64,000 nucleotides of DNA from Bacteroidota bacterium (GTDB taxonomy: Bacteria; Bacteroidota; Bacteroidia; AKYH767-A; OLB10): the NCBI GenBank assembly GCA_016714005.1, contig JADJOA010000002.1, positions 124,001-188,000 of the forward strand, read 5' to 3'. The position numbers and the translations under genes are program-made. Below are positions 10,501 through 22,626 of the stretch, piece by piece (position 1 is the stretch's first letter; each line of letters starts with the position of its first letter). The notes under the pieces are model-generated. The model was not told where the DNA came from and searched no databases. It saw nothing but the letters and a program-made list of their open reading frames with translations.

Positions 10501-12196
10501 TAGCAGTACAAGCAGGAGCAGTTATTTTTAATTGAATATCACCCACATTTGCATTATACCCGCTAGCAACTATGTAATAAAGGGTACCGCATGTTAGGTT
10601 GGTGGTAACAATTGATTGCAAAGTTGATGTAACACAACCATCATCATCACAGGCAACAGAAGTGTAAGGTGCTGTGCATGGGCCAGCAGCAGTATAAATA
10701 GCAAGAATACCGTCTGAAATAGTAGTACCTGGTGCATCGCTTACGCAGGTAGAAAGGGTATAAGATCCTGTTACTGAAGGTGTGAATGCATACCAAACTC
10801 CTTTATTAGAGCTTGATTGGCAAGTAGGTATAGGATCTGAACCGTTGGTTGCACTGCTATTATTAACAACTGATGTTGTATATGGGAACGGGCCCGTTGA
10901 TGGAATGACAATAGCACCTGCACAATCATCATTACCGGGAGGAGGAGCTAGTGTTGTAAATGTAGCACCGGAAGACCAGTTGCTAAAACCATTGCCACCC
11001 CCTGTACAATCTTGTCTTACAAAAACCTGATAACTTGTGTTTGGTGTTAATGGAGGATTTAAAGTATAAGGAGAGGTAACTCCTGTAATAATAGTTCCTG
11101 TACCTGCAGTATGAGGATTGGGCCCGTAGTCTAACTCATACGTACCCGAACAACCTGTACAGGACCATGTAATTGAAGCCGTAGTTTGTGTTATACTGCC
11201 TGCCGTAACTGCAGTAGGAGTAGGGCAAGCAGAAGGCGGGTTAATATCTAAAGAATAACTACCTATACATGATGGGGCCGGAAAATTATCTACCACAAGA
11301 TAATAAGTAACTCCATTTGTTAAGTTAGGTGCTAATGTTCTTGTTAAACCGGATAAGCTTTGTGAATTTGCAATACAGGTACCACCTGATAATGGACATC
11401 CCTGATAAAGTTGAATGCCTGCATCATCATCGGAAACAGTAGTTAAAAGAATGTTATGTATACCCGTAGAAGTAGGCGTAAAAATATACGTTTTATCTTC
11501 TGCACCATAGTAACTCGAGCTACCACATACAACTGCGGCATTACTTGAAGTAACATTATTACCATTACCACAAGTTGTTTGACCAGTCCCTGTGGAGTAC
11601 GGCAAACTTCCTATGGTTATTGGTGATCCCAACCCAATTTGAATTGTATTATTTGCACCTACCGTGGAAGTCCATGACATATCATCTATATATCTTTCGG
11701 CTGCTCCACTGGCACGAGTGTCTCTAACCCTTACATAAACGTTTGTAAGACCAAGTGCATTCAAATCAATGGTAAATTGCTGATAGGTAGTAGTAAAAGT
11801 ACTTACCGTACCTCTAACAGTCCATGTTGAGTTGTTAGGTGATGTTTCTATAGTAAATTGTGGTGTTCGGTAGCTGTACTTGATCTTTTGTACCAAAAAG
11901 AAAACACCAAAGGATTTGCAATCTGCGGTGTGCCAAGAATATCTCCTAATGCATTAAAAATTTGCGTAATGGCTACCAGTTCGAATATTGGCAGCTGTTG
12001 TACCATAACTCATTGAAGTTACAGTCCAGGTTCCACCTGAAGTAGGAGTGGTTGCACTAAAACTCTCAAAGTTCTGAAAGGGGCCTCCTGGTTGGTTACA
12101 TTGCCCCACAGCGTTTAAACTGCACACTGCAATTAATGCCATTGCAGCAAACCAGCGATAAGTCATCGCTGACAATTGTTTGGTAATTTTTGTCAT
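7554..12196 (-). CDS. Large T9SS-secreted surface protein with Ig-like repeats (about five frameshifts)
   Basis: One gene of about 1,547 residues, split by breaks near 11965, 11888, 9033, 8643 and 8255. An N-terminal signal peptide (ATG at 12196; ...MALIAVCSLNAVGQC) is followed by a beta-sandwich region, then pre-peptidase-like segments and a fibronectin III-like domain (about 11250-10945; TASITWSCTGCSGTYELDYG). Four tandem Ig/PKD-like repeats follow (10235-9190; consensus TANAGGNASVCSDATYTLSG...GDGTF...NATYTPGANDI). More Ig-like domains come next, then a C-terminal type A sorting domain (YPNPADNYVTVQF ... KGMYLMNVQT). Signal peptide plus sorting domain imply T9SS export and cell-surface attachment or release. 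No catalytic domain is seen, so an adhesin or matrix role is inferred. Confidence 0.85.
9190..10235 (-). repeat. Four tandem repeats of about 260-267 bp coding Ig-like domains
   Basis: The first two copies in translation order (upper half of the interval) are nearly identical at DNA level, with an exact period of 267 bases (for example 9921 versus 10188). Copies three and four are diverged but keep GDGTF and NATY. The pattern fits recent duplication of one 89-residue domain. Repeats this similar can also be miscounted in assembly. Confidence 0.8.
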
Positions 12197-12284
12197 GATA
12201 ATAGATTTGATATTAAGTTGGTTAAAATTGTTTGGTCTAATAGAATTTGGTTGGTTGCCCTGTAAAAACCTTTTAGAGGGGTTA

Positions 12285-12314
12285 CAAATATATTGGGTGG
12301 TATTTAAATTCCAA
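12285..12314 (-). promoter_or_regulatory. Promoter of the T9SS Ig-repeat protein gene
   Basis: On the minus strand TTG (12312-12314) is followed after 19 bases by TATATTTG (12285-12292), a full match to the Bacteroidota -33/-7 pattern. The leader would be roughly 85 bases. The rest of the gap 12197-12520 holds only the rpoC terminator and AT-rich sequence. Confidence 0.65.
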
Positions 12315-12465
12315 TATTTGTTGAAAAATAAAAGTGCTAATAAATTTTAGCTATTGTGATAAAAAGAAATTTCTACAAAAAGTTATACTCTCTATTGAAA
12401 ACCTTGAATGTTTTAGTATTGTCACCTTTACGAATGTTTACATCTTGCCTAAAGTTATTTAACAC

Positions 12466-12497
12466 ACAAAAAAACCCGCACAAAATACTGTGCAGGG
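12466..12497 (-). terminator. rpoC terminator
   Basis: On the minus strand CCC(T)GCACA pairs with TGTGCGGG around a short loop, followed by seven T. It lies about 25 bases after the rpoC stop codon and ends the large ribosomal/RNA polymerase operon. Confidence 0.85.
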
Positions 12498-12520
12498 TGG
12501 CTTATGTTATACACTTTAAA

Positions 12521-15500
12521 CTACTCTTCTTCCTGGAATACTTCTTTGCCTTCTTTACTAGCCATAAGCAAGTCGTATTCTTCCTGCGAGCCTACAATCA
12601 TGCGCTCGTAATCGCGCAAGCCTGTTCCGGCAGGTATTAAGTGACCTACAATTACGTTTTCTTTTAAGCCTAATAAGTAATCTATCTTACCATTAATGGC
12701 TGCTTCGTTAAGTACCTTGGTAGTTTCCTGGAACGATGCTGCCGATATCCAACTCTTGGTATGTAACGATGCCTGGGTAATACCCTGCAACAGCGGAGTG
12801 CTGGTAGCAGGTATGGCATTACGCGCTTCAATTGGTTTTTTATCCTGGCGCTTAAGATTTGAGTTATCATCGCGCAGTTTACGCACGGTAATAATTTGCC
12901 CTGGGCGCATTTCGCTGTCGCCCGGATCATCTACCACCATTTTATCCATTATCCAATCATTCTCTTCCATAAAGTCGAGCTTATTAACCGACTCATGTTC
13001 TAAGAAACGTGTATCGCCCGGATCTTCAATGATTACTTTACGCATCATTTGGCGTACAATAACTTCAAAGTGCTTGTCGTTAATTTTTACACCCTGCAAA
13101 CGATATACTTCCTGCACCTCGTTAACCAAATACTCCTGCACTTGTGCCGGTCCTTTAATATCCAATATATCGCCCGGTGAAATGGCACCGTCACTTAAAG
13201 GCATACCCGCTTTAATGTAATCGTTATCCTGTACCAGAATGTGTTTTGCCAACGGCACAAGGTACTTCTTCACTTCACCTTCTTTAGAGGTAATCATTAT
13301 TTCGCGGTTACCACGCTTGATGCCGCCAAAGCTAACCTCGCCATCAATTTCTGAAACCACAGCAGGGTTACTTGGGTTACGTGCTTCAAACAATTCGGTA
13401 ACACGTGGTAAACCACCGGTAATATCGCCTGTTTTACCCATAGAGCGAGGAATCTTTACAATTATTTCGCCTATTGATATGCTCTGCCCTTTGCTAACCA
13501 CAATGTGTGCACCAACGGGAATGTTATACCCTTTAACAACTTCTTTAGATGTGTTTACTACTTTAATAGCAGGGTTCTTGGTTTTATCGCGGCTGTCAAT
13601 AACCACTTTCTCTTTATAACCGGTTTGCTCATCGCTTACCTCGCGGAAAGTGATGCCTTCTTCTAAATGTTCAAACTCAACTTTACCGGCAGCTTCAGAA
13701 ATGATAACAGCATTGTACGGATCCCACTCACAAATTAAATCGCCTTTCTTAACCGTTTCGCCACTCTTTACATAAAGGGCTGCACCGTAAGGTATGTTGT
13801 TGGTTTGAAGTACTGAGCGTGTGTTAGGGTCAATAATTTTAAACTCTCCCGAACGACCTACTACAATCTCTGTTGATTTCTTATCAGCTTTTAACTGTAC
13901 GGTACGCATTTCTTCCAACTCAATAACACCACCAAAGCGAACTTCGTGGCGCGATTCAGAAGCGCTCTTCATAGCCACACCACCCACGTGGAAGGTACGA
14001 AGTGTAAGCTGTGTACCCGGCTCACCAATAGACTGAGCGGCTATTACACCTACTGCTTCGCCACGCTGTACCATGCGGCCGGTGGCAAGGTTACGTCCGT
14101 AGCATTTTGCACATACGCCTTGCTTGCTTTCGCAGGTTAATACCGAACGAATTTCTATGGTCTCTAATGGAGATTCTTCAATTACTTTGGCTATAACTTC
14201 GGTAAACTCATCGCCTGCATTAATTACCAGTTCCCCGGTTAAAGGATGGTAAATATCGTGGCATGATACACGTCCTAAGATACGATCATATAGTGATTCA
14301 ACTACTTCTTCGTTATTCTTTAAGGCAGTTTCGCTCAAGCCGCGCAATGTTCCGCAATCGGGCTCGGTAATAACCACATCCTGCGCTACATCTACCAGCC
14401 TGCGGGTTAAGTAACCGGCATCGGCCGTTTTAAGAGCCGTATCGGCCAAACCTTTACGCGCACCGTGGGTAGAAATAAAGTATTCAAGAATTGATAATCC
14501 TTCTTTAAAGTTAGAGAGGATAGGGTTCTCTATAATCTCTCCGCCACTTGCACCGCTCTTTTGCGGCTTCGCCATCAATCCCCTCATACCGCCCAACTGA
14601 CGAATTTGCTCTTTACTACCACGAGCACCTGAATCCAACATCATATACACAGCATTAAAACCTTGTTTGTCGGTTGACAATTGTTTCATCAGGTTTTCGG
14701 TAATGCGTGTGTTGGTGCGGGTCCATATATCAATAATCTGGTTGTAACGCTCGTTGTTTGTAATAAAACCCATGTTGAAGTTATTACGAACTTCTTCCAC
14801 TTCATCCTGCGCTTTTTTAACCAGTTCCTTTTTAATTTCAGGAATGTGTACATCGGATAGGTTAAATGACAAACCTCCGCGGAATGCCATCTGGAAACCT
14901 AAGCCTTTAATATCGTCAAGGAATTGCGCTGTTTTTGCAACACCTGCAATCTTTAACACTTTACCAATGATGTCGCGCAAAGATTTTTTTGGTAAGCAAC
15001 TCATTGATGTAACCAATTTCGGCAGGCACTACTTCATTAAAGAGTACACGACCTACAGTGGTTTCAATAACACGTTTTACCAGCTCATCGCCTTCTCTAA
15101 CGTTTGTTTTTACTTTTATGATGGCATGTAAATCAACACGCTTTTCGTTGTAAGCAATAATTACTTCTTCTGCCGAATAAAAAGTGCTGCCTTCGCCTTT
15201 TACCACCTCTTTACCAATCGTTTTTTTAGATTTGGTAATGTAGTATAAGCCCAATACCATGTCCTGAGATGGAACCGTTACCGGTGCACCGTTAGCAGGG
15301 TTAAGGATGTTGTGCGAAGCAAGCATCAGCATTTGTGCTTCCAATATGGCAGCATGTCCGAGTGGTACGTGCACAGCCATTTGGTCACCGTCAAAATCGG
15401 CATTAAACGCTGTACAAACCAATGGGTGCAGGTTAATAGCTTTACCCTCTACCAACTTAGGCTGGAAGGCCTGGATACCCAAACGGTGAAGCGTAGGAGC

Positions 15501-16814
15501 ACGGTTTAACAGAACCGGATGTCCCTTTAATACGTTCTCCAATATATCCCAGATGATAGAGTCTTTACGGTCAACAATTTTCTTTGCACTCTTAACCGTT
15601 TTAACTATACCTCTTTCTATTAATTTACGAATGATAAACGGCTTAAATAATTCAGCCGCCATATCTTTTGGCAAACCGCACTCGTGTAGTTTTAATTCAG
15701 GTCCTACAACAATTACAGAACGTGCAGAGTAGTCAACACGTTTACCCAATAAGTTCTGACGGAAACGTCCCTGCTTACCTTTCAATGAATCGGAAAGAGA
15801 CTTAAGCGGACGGTTGCTTTCAGTTTTTACTGAGTTTGTTTTGCGCGAGTTGTCAAATAAACTATCAACCGCTTCCTGCAACATACGTTTTTCGTTACGT
15901 AAAATTACATCGGGCGCTTTAATTTCTAACAAGCGCTTTAAACGATTGTTACGGATAATAACCCTGCGGTATAAATCATTTAAATCACTTGTAGCAAATC
16001 TTCCGCCATCTAACGGCACCAACGGACGTAGTTCTGGTGGTATAACCGGAACTACTTTTACTATCATCCACTCGGGGCGGTTTAATATGTTTTGATTGGC
16101 ATTACGGAATGCTTCTACAACATTTAAACGCTTTAAAGCTTCGTTCTTTCTTTGCTGTGAAGTTTCGTTACTTGCCTGGTGACGCAGTCTGTAAGAAAGA
16201 TCATCCAAATCTAAACGTGATAGCAATTCAAAAAGCGCCTCAGCACCCATCATAGCCACAAACTTGTTAGGGTCGTTGTTATCTAAGTGCTGGTTTTCTT
16301 TTGGAAGGGTATCTAAAACGTTAAGGTATTCTTCTTCGGTTAAAAAGTCGAGATAGTTTACACCATCAGCTGCTTTTACACCGGGTTGTATAACTACATA
16401 ACGCTCGTAGTAAATAATTAAATCTAATTTTTTGGTTGGTAATCCTAAAAGGTAACCAATTTTATTGGGTAAAGAACGGAAGTACCAGATGTGAGCTACC
16501 GGAACCACTAACTGAATGTGTCCCATGCGCTCGCGTCTTACTTTCTTTTCGGTAACTTCCACACCACAACGGTAGCAAACGATCCCTTTATAGCGTATGC
16601 GTTTGAATTTTCCGCAATGACATTCCCAATCCTTTACAGGACCAAATATGCGTTCGCAGAATAAACCATCACGCTCGGGTTTATAAGTACGATAGTTGAT
16701 TGTTTCAGGCTTTAAAACTTCCCCGCTGCTCTGGTTTAAGATGTCTTCGGGTGAAGCAAGACTGATGGTTATTCTTGAGAAATTACTTTTAAGTTTTAAC
16801 TCTTTTTTTGCCAT
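12521..16814 (-). CDS. rpoC: RNA polymerase subunit beta' (one frameshift)
   Basis: Largest RNA polymerase subunit. The span encodes about 1,431 residues, the usual length in Bacteroidota. The N-terminal zinc-binding segment (CHCGKFKRIRYKGIVCYRCGVEV) and the catalytic magnesium loop NADFDGDQMAVHVPLG are both present. The trigger-loop region and the C-terminal zinc site (LTCESKQGVCAKCYGRNL) are also present. The frame breaks at a run of seven A on the coding strand (14984-14990); removing one A gives ELLTKKSLRDIIGKVLKIAG without loss. Such a break would be lethal if real. It follows rpoB after 84 bases containing an inverted repeat. Confidence 0.97.
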
Positions 16815-16853
16815 TGTTTGTTTTTGAGTTATTGATTTGTTGAATTGATGAGC

Positions 16854-16882
16854 GGGTGAATCAATAACTCATTAATTCACCC
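16854..16882 (-). other. Intercistronic hairpin between rpoB and rpoC
   Basis: GGGTGAAT (16854-16861) and ATTCACCC (16875-16882) form an 8-bp perfect inverted repeat with a 13-base loop and no T-tract. It could be an mRNA processing or stability element; function is not shown by sequence. Confidence 0.5.
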
Positions 16883-16898
16883 TTTCACCAATTAGTAT

Positions 16899-19800
16899 TT
16901 AATCCATTGTAATTTTTAAACCTAAGCCGCGCAGTTCATGCAACAATACGTTGAATGACTCCGGTATGCCCGGTACAGGAGGATTTTCGCCTTTAACAAT
17001 GCTCTCGTAAGCTTTTGCTCTTCCCACCACATCGTCAGATTTAACGGTTAATAATTCCTGTAATATGTTTGATGCACCAAATGCTTCAAGCGCCCACACC
17101 TCCATCTCACCAAAACGCTGACCACCAAACTGTGCTTTACCGCCCAATGGTTGTTGTGTAATTAATGAGTATGGTCCAATAGAACGTGCGTGCATCTTAT
17201 CATCAACCATGTGACCTAACTTAAGCATGTATATGATACCTACTGTAGCAGGCTGGTCAAACTTCTCGCCTGTGCCACCATCATACAAATAAGTAGAACC
17301 AAACTTAGGAAGGTTTGCCTTTTCTATGTAATGATCAATCTCAGCAAGTGATGCTCCGTCAAAGATTGGAGTAGCAAATTTTACTCCCAGCTTTTTTGCA
17401 GCCCATGCAAGCACTGTTTCATATATCTGACCCAGGTTCATACGCGATGGTACACCAAGCGGGTTCAGTACAATATCAACAGGTGTTCCGTCCTCTAAGT
17501 AAGGCATGTCTTCCTGTCTTACAATACGCGCAACAATACCTTTGTTACCATGGCGCCCCGCCATCTTATCACCCACTGTCAGCTTACGCTTTTTAGCAAT
17601 GTAAACTTTAGCCAATTGCATAATACCTGCTGGTAACTCATCACCTACTTGTATGGCAAACTTTCTGCGTTTGAAAATACCGGTAACATCATTAAGCTTA
17701 ATGCTATAGTTATGTATCAGTTGTTTTATCTGATCGTTGGTATCTTTATCAGTAGTCCATTTGCCGGGGTTTACATTGTTGTAATCAATATCCACAAGCA
17801 GCGCACGTGTAAACTTAGTGCCTTTTGCTACCACCACTTCTTTTGCAATGTCAACCACACCTTGCGATGTTTTTCCGTTTACCAGCTGATATAATTTTTC
17901 AACGAGCTTGTTCTTTAAGATGCTTAACTCTTTTGCCTGCTCGTCTTCAATTTTAGCAAGTGCTTTTTATCTTCTTCTTTAGAAGTTTTGTCTTTTACTG
18001 CACGTGAGAAAAGTTTCTTGTCTATAACCACACCCTTAACAGATGGTGGTACTTTTAAAGAAGCATCTTTTACATCACCGGCTTTGTCACCAAATATGGC
18101 ACGTAAAAGTTTTTCTTCTGGCGATGGATCTGTTTCTCCTTTAGGAGTAATTTTTCCAATCAATATATCACCTTCTTTTACTTCAGCACCTACACGTATC
18201 AAACCATTTTCATCCAAATCGCGTGTGGCTTCTTCGCTAACGTTAGGTATATCCGCAGTTAACTCTTCCAATCCGCGTTTGGTATCGCGCACCTCTAAGC
18301 TGTACTCATCAATGTGAAGTGATGTGAAAATATCTTCTCTCACCACTTTCTCAGAAATTACAATAGCATCCTCAAAGTTATTTCCTTTCCATGGCATGAA
18401 AGCAACCATCAGGTTACGTCCCAGTGCCAGCTCACCGCCTTGTGTGGCATAACCTTCAGTTAAAACCTGTCCGGCTTTAACCTTCTCACCTTTTCTTACA
18501 ATAGGCTTAAGGTTGATATTGGTGTTCTGATTGGTCTTCTGGAATTTAATAAGGTTATAAACTTTTAAATCATCATCAAAACTCAACAACTTTTCATCGT
18601 CCGAACGGTTGCTGCGTATGTGTATTTCTTTAGCATCAACGTATTCAACTATACCATCGTGCTCTGCATTTACAAGTACGCGCGAATCGCGGATAACTTG
18701 CCCCTCTAAACCTGTACCTACAAGCGGTGCCTCTGGTCTTAACAGCGGTACAGCCTGGCGTTGCATGTTCGATCCCATCAGGGCACGGTTTGCATCATCG
18801 TGCTCAAGGAAAGGAATTAAAGAAGCGGCAATAGAAGCAATCTGGTTAGGAGCTACGTCCATTAACTGTACGTTGGTAGGCTCCACTTCGGGAAATCACC
18901 TTCCATACGGGCTTTTACTTTGCTGTCAACAAAGTTTCCCTTGTCGTTAAGCTGGTGATTAGCTTGTGCAATTACTTTATTGTCTTCTTCTTCGGCAGTT
19001 AAATAAATAGGGGCTTTAGAAATATCAACCTTACCATCAATAACCTTGGCGGTATGGGGTTTCAATAAACCCTAATGAGTTTACTTTAGCAAAAACACAA
19101 AGCGAAGAAATCAAACCAATGTTTGGTCCCTCCGGTGTTTCAATGGTACACAAACGACCGTAGTGTGTATAGTGTACGTCACGCACCTCAAAACCTGCAC
19201 GCTCACGACTTAAACCACCGGGTCCAAGGGCAGATAACCTGCGCTTGTGCGTAATCTCTGCCAATGGATTGGTTTGATCCATGAACTGAGAAAGCTGGTT
19301 GGTTCCAAAGAACGAATTGATTACTGATGACAATGTTTTTGCATTGATAAGGTCGGCTGGAGTAAATACCTCGTTATCGCGCACGTTCATACGCTCGCGA
19401 ATGGTACGAGCCATACGCGATAAACCAACACCAAACTGCGAATACAATTGTTCGCCAACTGTACGCACACGCCTGTTGCTTAAGTGGTCAATATCATCCA
19501 CATCAGCTTTAGAGTTTATCAACTGTATCAAATATTTTATGATGCAGATGATGTCTTCTTTGGTTAATACCTTAATATCTTCAGTAGTGTTAAGGTTTAG
19601 TTTCTTGTTAATACGGTAACGACCAACTTCTCCTAAATCGTAACGCTTGTCTGAAAAGAATAATTTTTCAATAATACCGCGTGCAGTTTCCTCATCGGGT
19701 GGCTCGGCATTACGTAATTGTCGGTAGATGTGCTCAACCGCTTCTTTTTCGCTGTTTGAAGTATCTTTTTGAAGCGTGTTGTAAATGATGGCGAAGTCTG

Positions 19801-20725
19801 CACTGTAACTGTCTTCTTTGTGAAGTATTACTGCTTTAACTCCTGCATCCACAATCATGTCAATGTGATGGTCTTCCATGATTGTTTCACGCTCAATGAT
19901 AATCTCATTACGCTCAATGGAAACAACCTCACCGGTATCCTCATCCACAAAATCTTCTACCCATGTTTTTAAAACACGTGCTGCAAGTTTTCTGCCTACA
20001 TGCGCTTTTAATCCGCTCTTGCTAACTTTTACCTCGTCAGCAAGACCAAATATTTCTAAAATTTGTTTATCACTCTGGTAACCTATAGCACGCAATAAGG
20101 TAGTAACCGGGAATTTCTTCTTACGGTCTATATATGCGTACATCACGTTATTAATGTCAGTAGCAAATTCAATCCATGATCCTTTAAAAGGGATAACACG
20201 GGCTGAATATAATTTGGTTCCGTTAGCATGTCGGCTCTGCCCGAAGAACACACCTGGTGAACGATGCAATTGAGATACAACTACACGCTCAGCACCGTTA
20301 ATTACGAAGGTACCTTTTGGTGTCATGTACGGAATAGTACCGAGGTACACATCCTGAACAATGGTTTCAAAATCTTCGTGCTCGGGGTCGGTACAGTAAA
20401 GCTTAAGTTTTGCTTTTAATGGAACACTGTGCGTTAAGCCTCTTTCCAAACACTCCTGGATAGAGTAACGCGGGGGGTCAATAAAATAGTCCAGAAACTC
20501 CAGTACGAAGTTGTTGCGCGAGTCACTTATTGGAAAGTTCTCGGCAAACACTTTGAATAAGCCTTCGCTGTTACGGTTTTCGGGAGTAGTTTCTAATTGA
20601 AAAAAGTCCTGGAAAGATTTTAATTGTAAATCAAGAAAATCAGGATAATCGACTGTATGTTTTATTTTACCAAAGTTGATGCGTTTGTTAGCGCCTTTGT
20701 CGTGTGTTGATGTTATTGCAGCCAA
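16899..20725 (-). CDS. rpoB: RNA polymerase subunit beta (three frameshifts)
   Basis: Second-largest RNA polymerase subunit, about 1,275 residues. Four frame pieces join in order. Breaks are near 19055 (extra C within TPYRKVIDG), 18890 (one C missing in DFPEVEPTN) and 17966 (one A missing in a run, restoring KKALAKIEDEQAKEL). The rifampicin region is intact and shows FFGTNQLSQFMDQTNPLAEITHKRRLSALGPGGLSRERAGF without resistance-type changes that I can spot. KMLKLGHMVDDKMHARSIGPYS and GGQRFGEMEVWALEAFGA are present near the C terminus. The breaks are almost certainly consensus errors. Confidence 0.96.
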
Positions 20726-20800
20726 TGTTATTTGTTTGTTTTAATATTAAATTATTACTCAGTTGAACTACCATTTCAATCAATGGTCAGAAAAGGGAAT

Positions 20801-20834
20801 AGACCTCTTCAGATTTTGCAGCCTGAAGAGGTCT
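20801..20834 (-). other. Strong hairpin between rplL and rpoB
   Basis: AGACCTCTTCAG (20801-20812) and CTGAAGAGGTCT (20823-20834) form a perfect 12-bp inverted repeat with a 10-base loop. On the minus strand it sits between rplL and rpoB and lacks a clean T-tract. In Escherichia coli this junction carries a partial terminator and an RNase III site. A similar role in balancing ribosomal protein and polymerase output is inferred here. Confidence 0.6.
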
Positions 20835-20855
20835 GGTAAACTTTAGTAACTGATG

Positions 20856-21233
20856 TTACTTGATTTCAACTTCAGCACCGGCTTCTTCAAGCTGTTGCTT
20901 GATAGAGTTTGCTTCTTCTTTAGAAACACCTTCTTTAACCGGTTTTGGAGCGCCATCAACTAAGTCTTTAGCTTCTTTTAAGCCAAGTCCTGATAATTCT
21001 TTAACAATTTTAACGATTGCAAGTTTAGCAGCACCTGCTGATTTTAAGATTACATCAAAAGATGTTTTCTCTTCAGCAGCAGCAGCGCCACCACCGCCAC
21101 CGCCAGCCATCATAACCGGAGCTGCAGCAGCAGGCTCAATACCATACTTATCTTTTAAAATTGTTGAAAGTTCCTGAACTTCTTTTACAGTTAAGCTTAC
21201 TAACTGTTCTGCGAATGCATTTAAATCTGCCAT
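20856..21233 (-). CDS. rplL: 50S ribosomal protein L7/L12
   Basis: 125 residues, an intact frame. N-terminal dimerisation domain (MADLNAFAEQLVSLTVKEVQELSTILKDKYG), an alanine/glycine-rich hinge (about 36-56), then the factor-binding C-terminal domain (KTSFDVILKSAGAAKLAIVKIVKELSGLGLKEAKDLVDGAPKPVKEGV...). It forms the ribosomal stalk with L10, which recruits translation GTPases. It lies 66 bases after rplJ and before rpoB, in the classical order. Confidence 0.98.
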   Translation of the reverse strand: MADLNAFAEQLVSLTVKEVQELSTILKDKYGIEPAAAAPVMMAGGGGGGAAAAEEKTSFDVILKSAGAAKLAIVKIVKELSGLGLKEAKDLVDGAPKPVKEGVSKEEANSIKQQLEEAGAEVEIK

Positions 21234-21299
21234 TTTATTTTTTGTTTGAGTTTTTAAATTTATTTGTTTATGAATTGAGAAATGTATGAAGTGGAAGCC

Positions 21300-21828
21300 T
21301 TATGCATTTCTTGTTTCCAAAGTTTTAAGAATACCAGTAAGTTTTTGTCCGCTGCTCGAAAGCTGAGAGATAACATTTTTAGCAGGAGATTGTAACAACA
21401 TAATTACATCGGCAATTAACTCGTTTTTAGATTTGAGGCTTGCCAATGCAGCTAACTGTGTATCGCCAACAAATACCGATGAATCTATCCATGCCGCTTT
21501 AAGCAAAGGCTTATCACTGCTCTTTCTAAACTCGGTAATTAGTTTAGCAGGAAGGTTAGCAGTTTCGCTAAACATAATGGCAGATGTACCTTTTAAACCG
21601 GTAAATAAACCATCATAAGCCGATGCATCTAACTTTTGTAATGCCTTTTTTATCAAAGTGTTTTTTGCTACGCGTAACTTTACGTTTTTAGAATGGCAAA
21701 GTCTGCGAAGTTTAGTTGTTTTTTTTCGCTGTTTAAAGTTGCTACATCGGTTATGTAAAAATTAGAATAAGCCGATATTTCTGTAGCAAGGGCGTCTATA
21801 ATTTTATTTTTTTTTCGTCTTTAGTCAT
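21300..21828 (-). CDS. rplJ: 50S ribosomal protein L10 (two frameshifts near the start)
   Basis: Stalk base protein that anchors L7/L12 dimers. The ATG at 21828 begins MTKDEK and the frame breaks in a nine-A run (about 21806-21814). A second break occurs in an eight-A run (about 21719-21726). Joining the frames gives a continuous N terminus: IIDALATEISAYSNFYITDV, then TTKLRRLCHSKNVKLRVAKN. The rest (TLIKKALQKLDASAYDGLFTGLKGTSAIMF...) is intact, giving about 175 residues. L10 is essential, so sequence error is the best explanation. Confidence 0.93.
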
Positions 21829-21858
21829 TGTAATAGTTTTTTAAAATGGTTGAGGTAA

Positions 21859-22554
21859 TTACGCGCCTATTGATTTGGTGTCAATTTTAATTCCGGGGCT
21901 CATAGTACTGGATAAAGCCACGCTCTTAACGTAGGTTCCTTTTGCTGAAGAGGGTTTTAACTTAATAATGGTGTTAAGCAATTCGTGGGCATTGTCGTAA
22001 AGTTTTTTATGATCAAAAGAAACCTTTCCAACAGAAGCCTGAATGATACCTGCTTTGTCAACCTTAAAATCAATTTTACCGGCTTTAACTTCAGTAACTG
22101 CTTTACCCACATCATTGGTAACAGTTCCGGTTTTAGGGTTAGGCATTAAGTTACGAGGTCCTAATACTTTACCTAATTTACCCACCTTACCCATAACGCT
22201 TGGCATGGTAATAACTACATCAATGTCTGTCCAGCCTTGCTCAATCTTTTGAATGAACTCATCTAATCCAACAAAATCAGCACCGGCAGCTTTTGCCTCG
22301 GCTTCTTTGTCGGGTGTACACAGTACTAATACTTTTTTGGTTTTTCCTGTCCCGTGCGGTAACGTTACCACACCTCTTACCATTTGATTTGCTTTACGGG
22401 GATCAACACCTAATCGAATACTCAAATCAACTGATGCATCAAATTTGGTGAAGGTAATTTCTTTTACAATTTTAGATGCATCCTGAAGTGTGTAGGACTT
22501 TTCTGCATCATACTTGCCCGCTACAAGTTTTCTGTTCTTTGTAAGCTTTGCCAT
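21859..22554 (-). CDS. rplA: 50S ribosomal protein L1
   Basis: 231 residues, intact. Forms the L1 stalk near the ribosomal E site and in many bacteria represses its own operon. Typical motifs are visible: VDLSIRLGVDPRKANQMVRGVVTLPHGTGK, MPSVMGKVGKLGKVLGPRNLMPNPKTGTVT and KGTYVKSVALSSTMSPGIKID. It lies between rplK and rplJ as expected. Confidence 0.98.
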   Translation of the reverse strand: MAKLTKNRKLVAGKYDAEKSYTLQDASKIVKEITFTKFDASVDLSIRLGVDPRKANQMVRGVVTLPHGTGKTKKVLVLCTPDKEAEAKAAGADFVGLDEFIQKIEQGWTDIDVVITMPSVMGKVGKLGKVLGPRNLMPNPKTGTVTNDVGKAVTEVKAGKIDFKVDKAGIIQASVGKVSFDHKKLYDNAHELLNTIIKLKPSSAKGTYVKSVALSSTMSPGIKIDTKSIGA

Positions 22555-22626
22555 TTTATTTGTTTTGTGAAGTACAAACGTTCTGATTCTGCATCATGAA
22601 CTCCTTCGATGAAATTCAATCTTTCT

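Noticed and set aside
12264..12280. A third copy of the CCCTAA...TTAGGGG palindrome upstream of the T9SS gene at 12196
   Set aside because: The sequence CCTTTTAGAGGGG is only loosely similar and lies downstream of the predicted transcription start, unlike the other two.
12356..12640. Plus-strand open frame between the T9SS gene and rpoC
   Set aside because: It overlaps the 3' end of rpoC and its terminator, is low complexity, and has no recognisable motif.
14984..14990. Programmed frameshifting in rpoC and other genes
   Set aside because: Breaks occur in both directions, in many unrelated genes, at plain homopolymers and without slippery-site or pseudoknot context. Sequencing error fits better.
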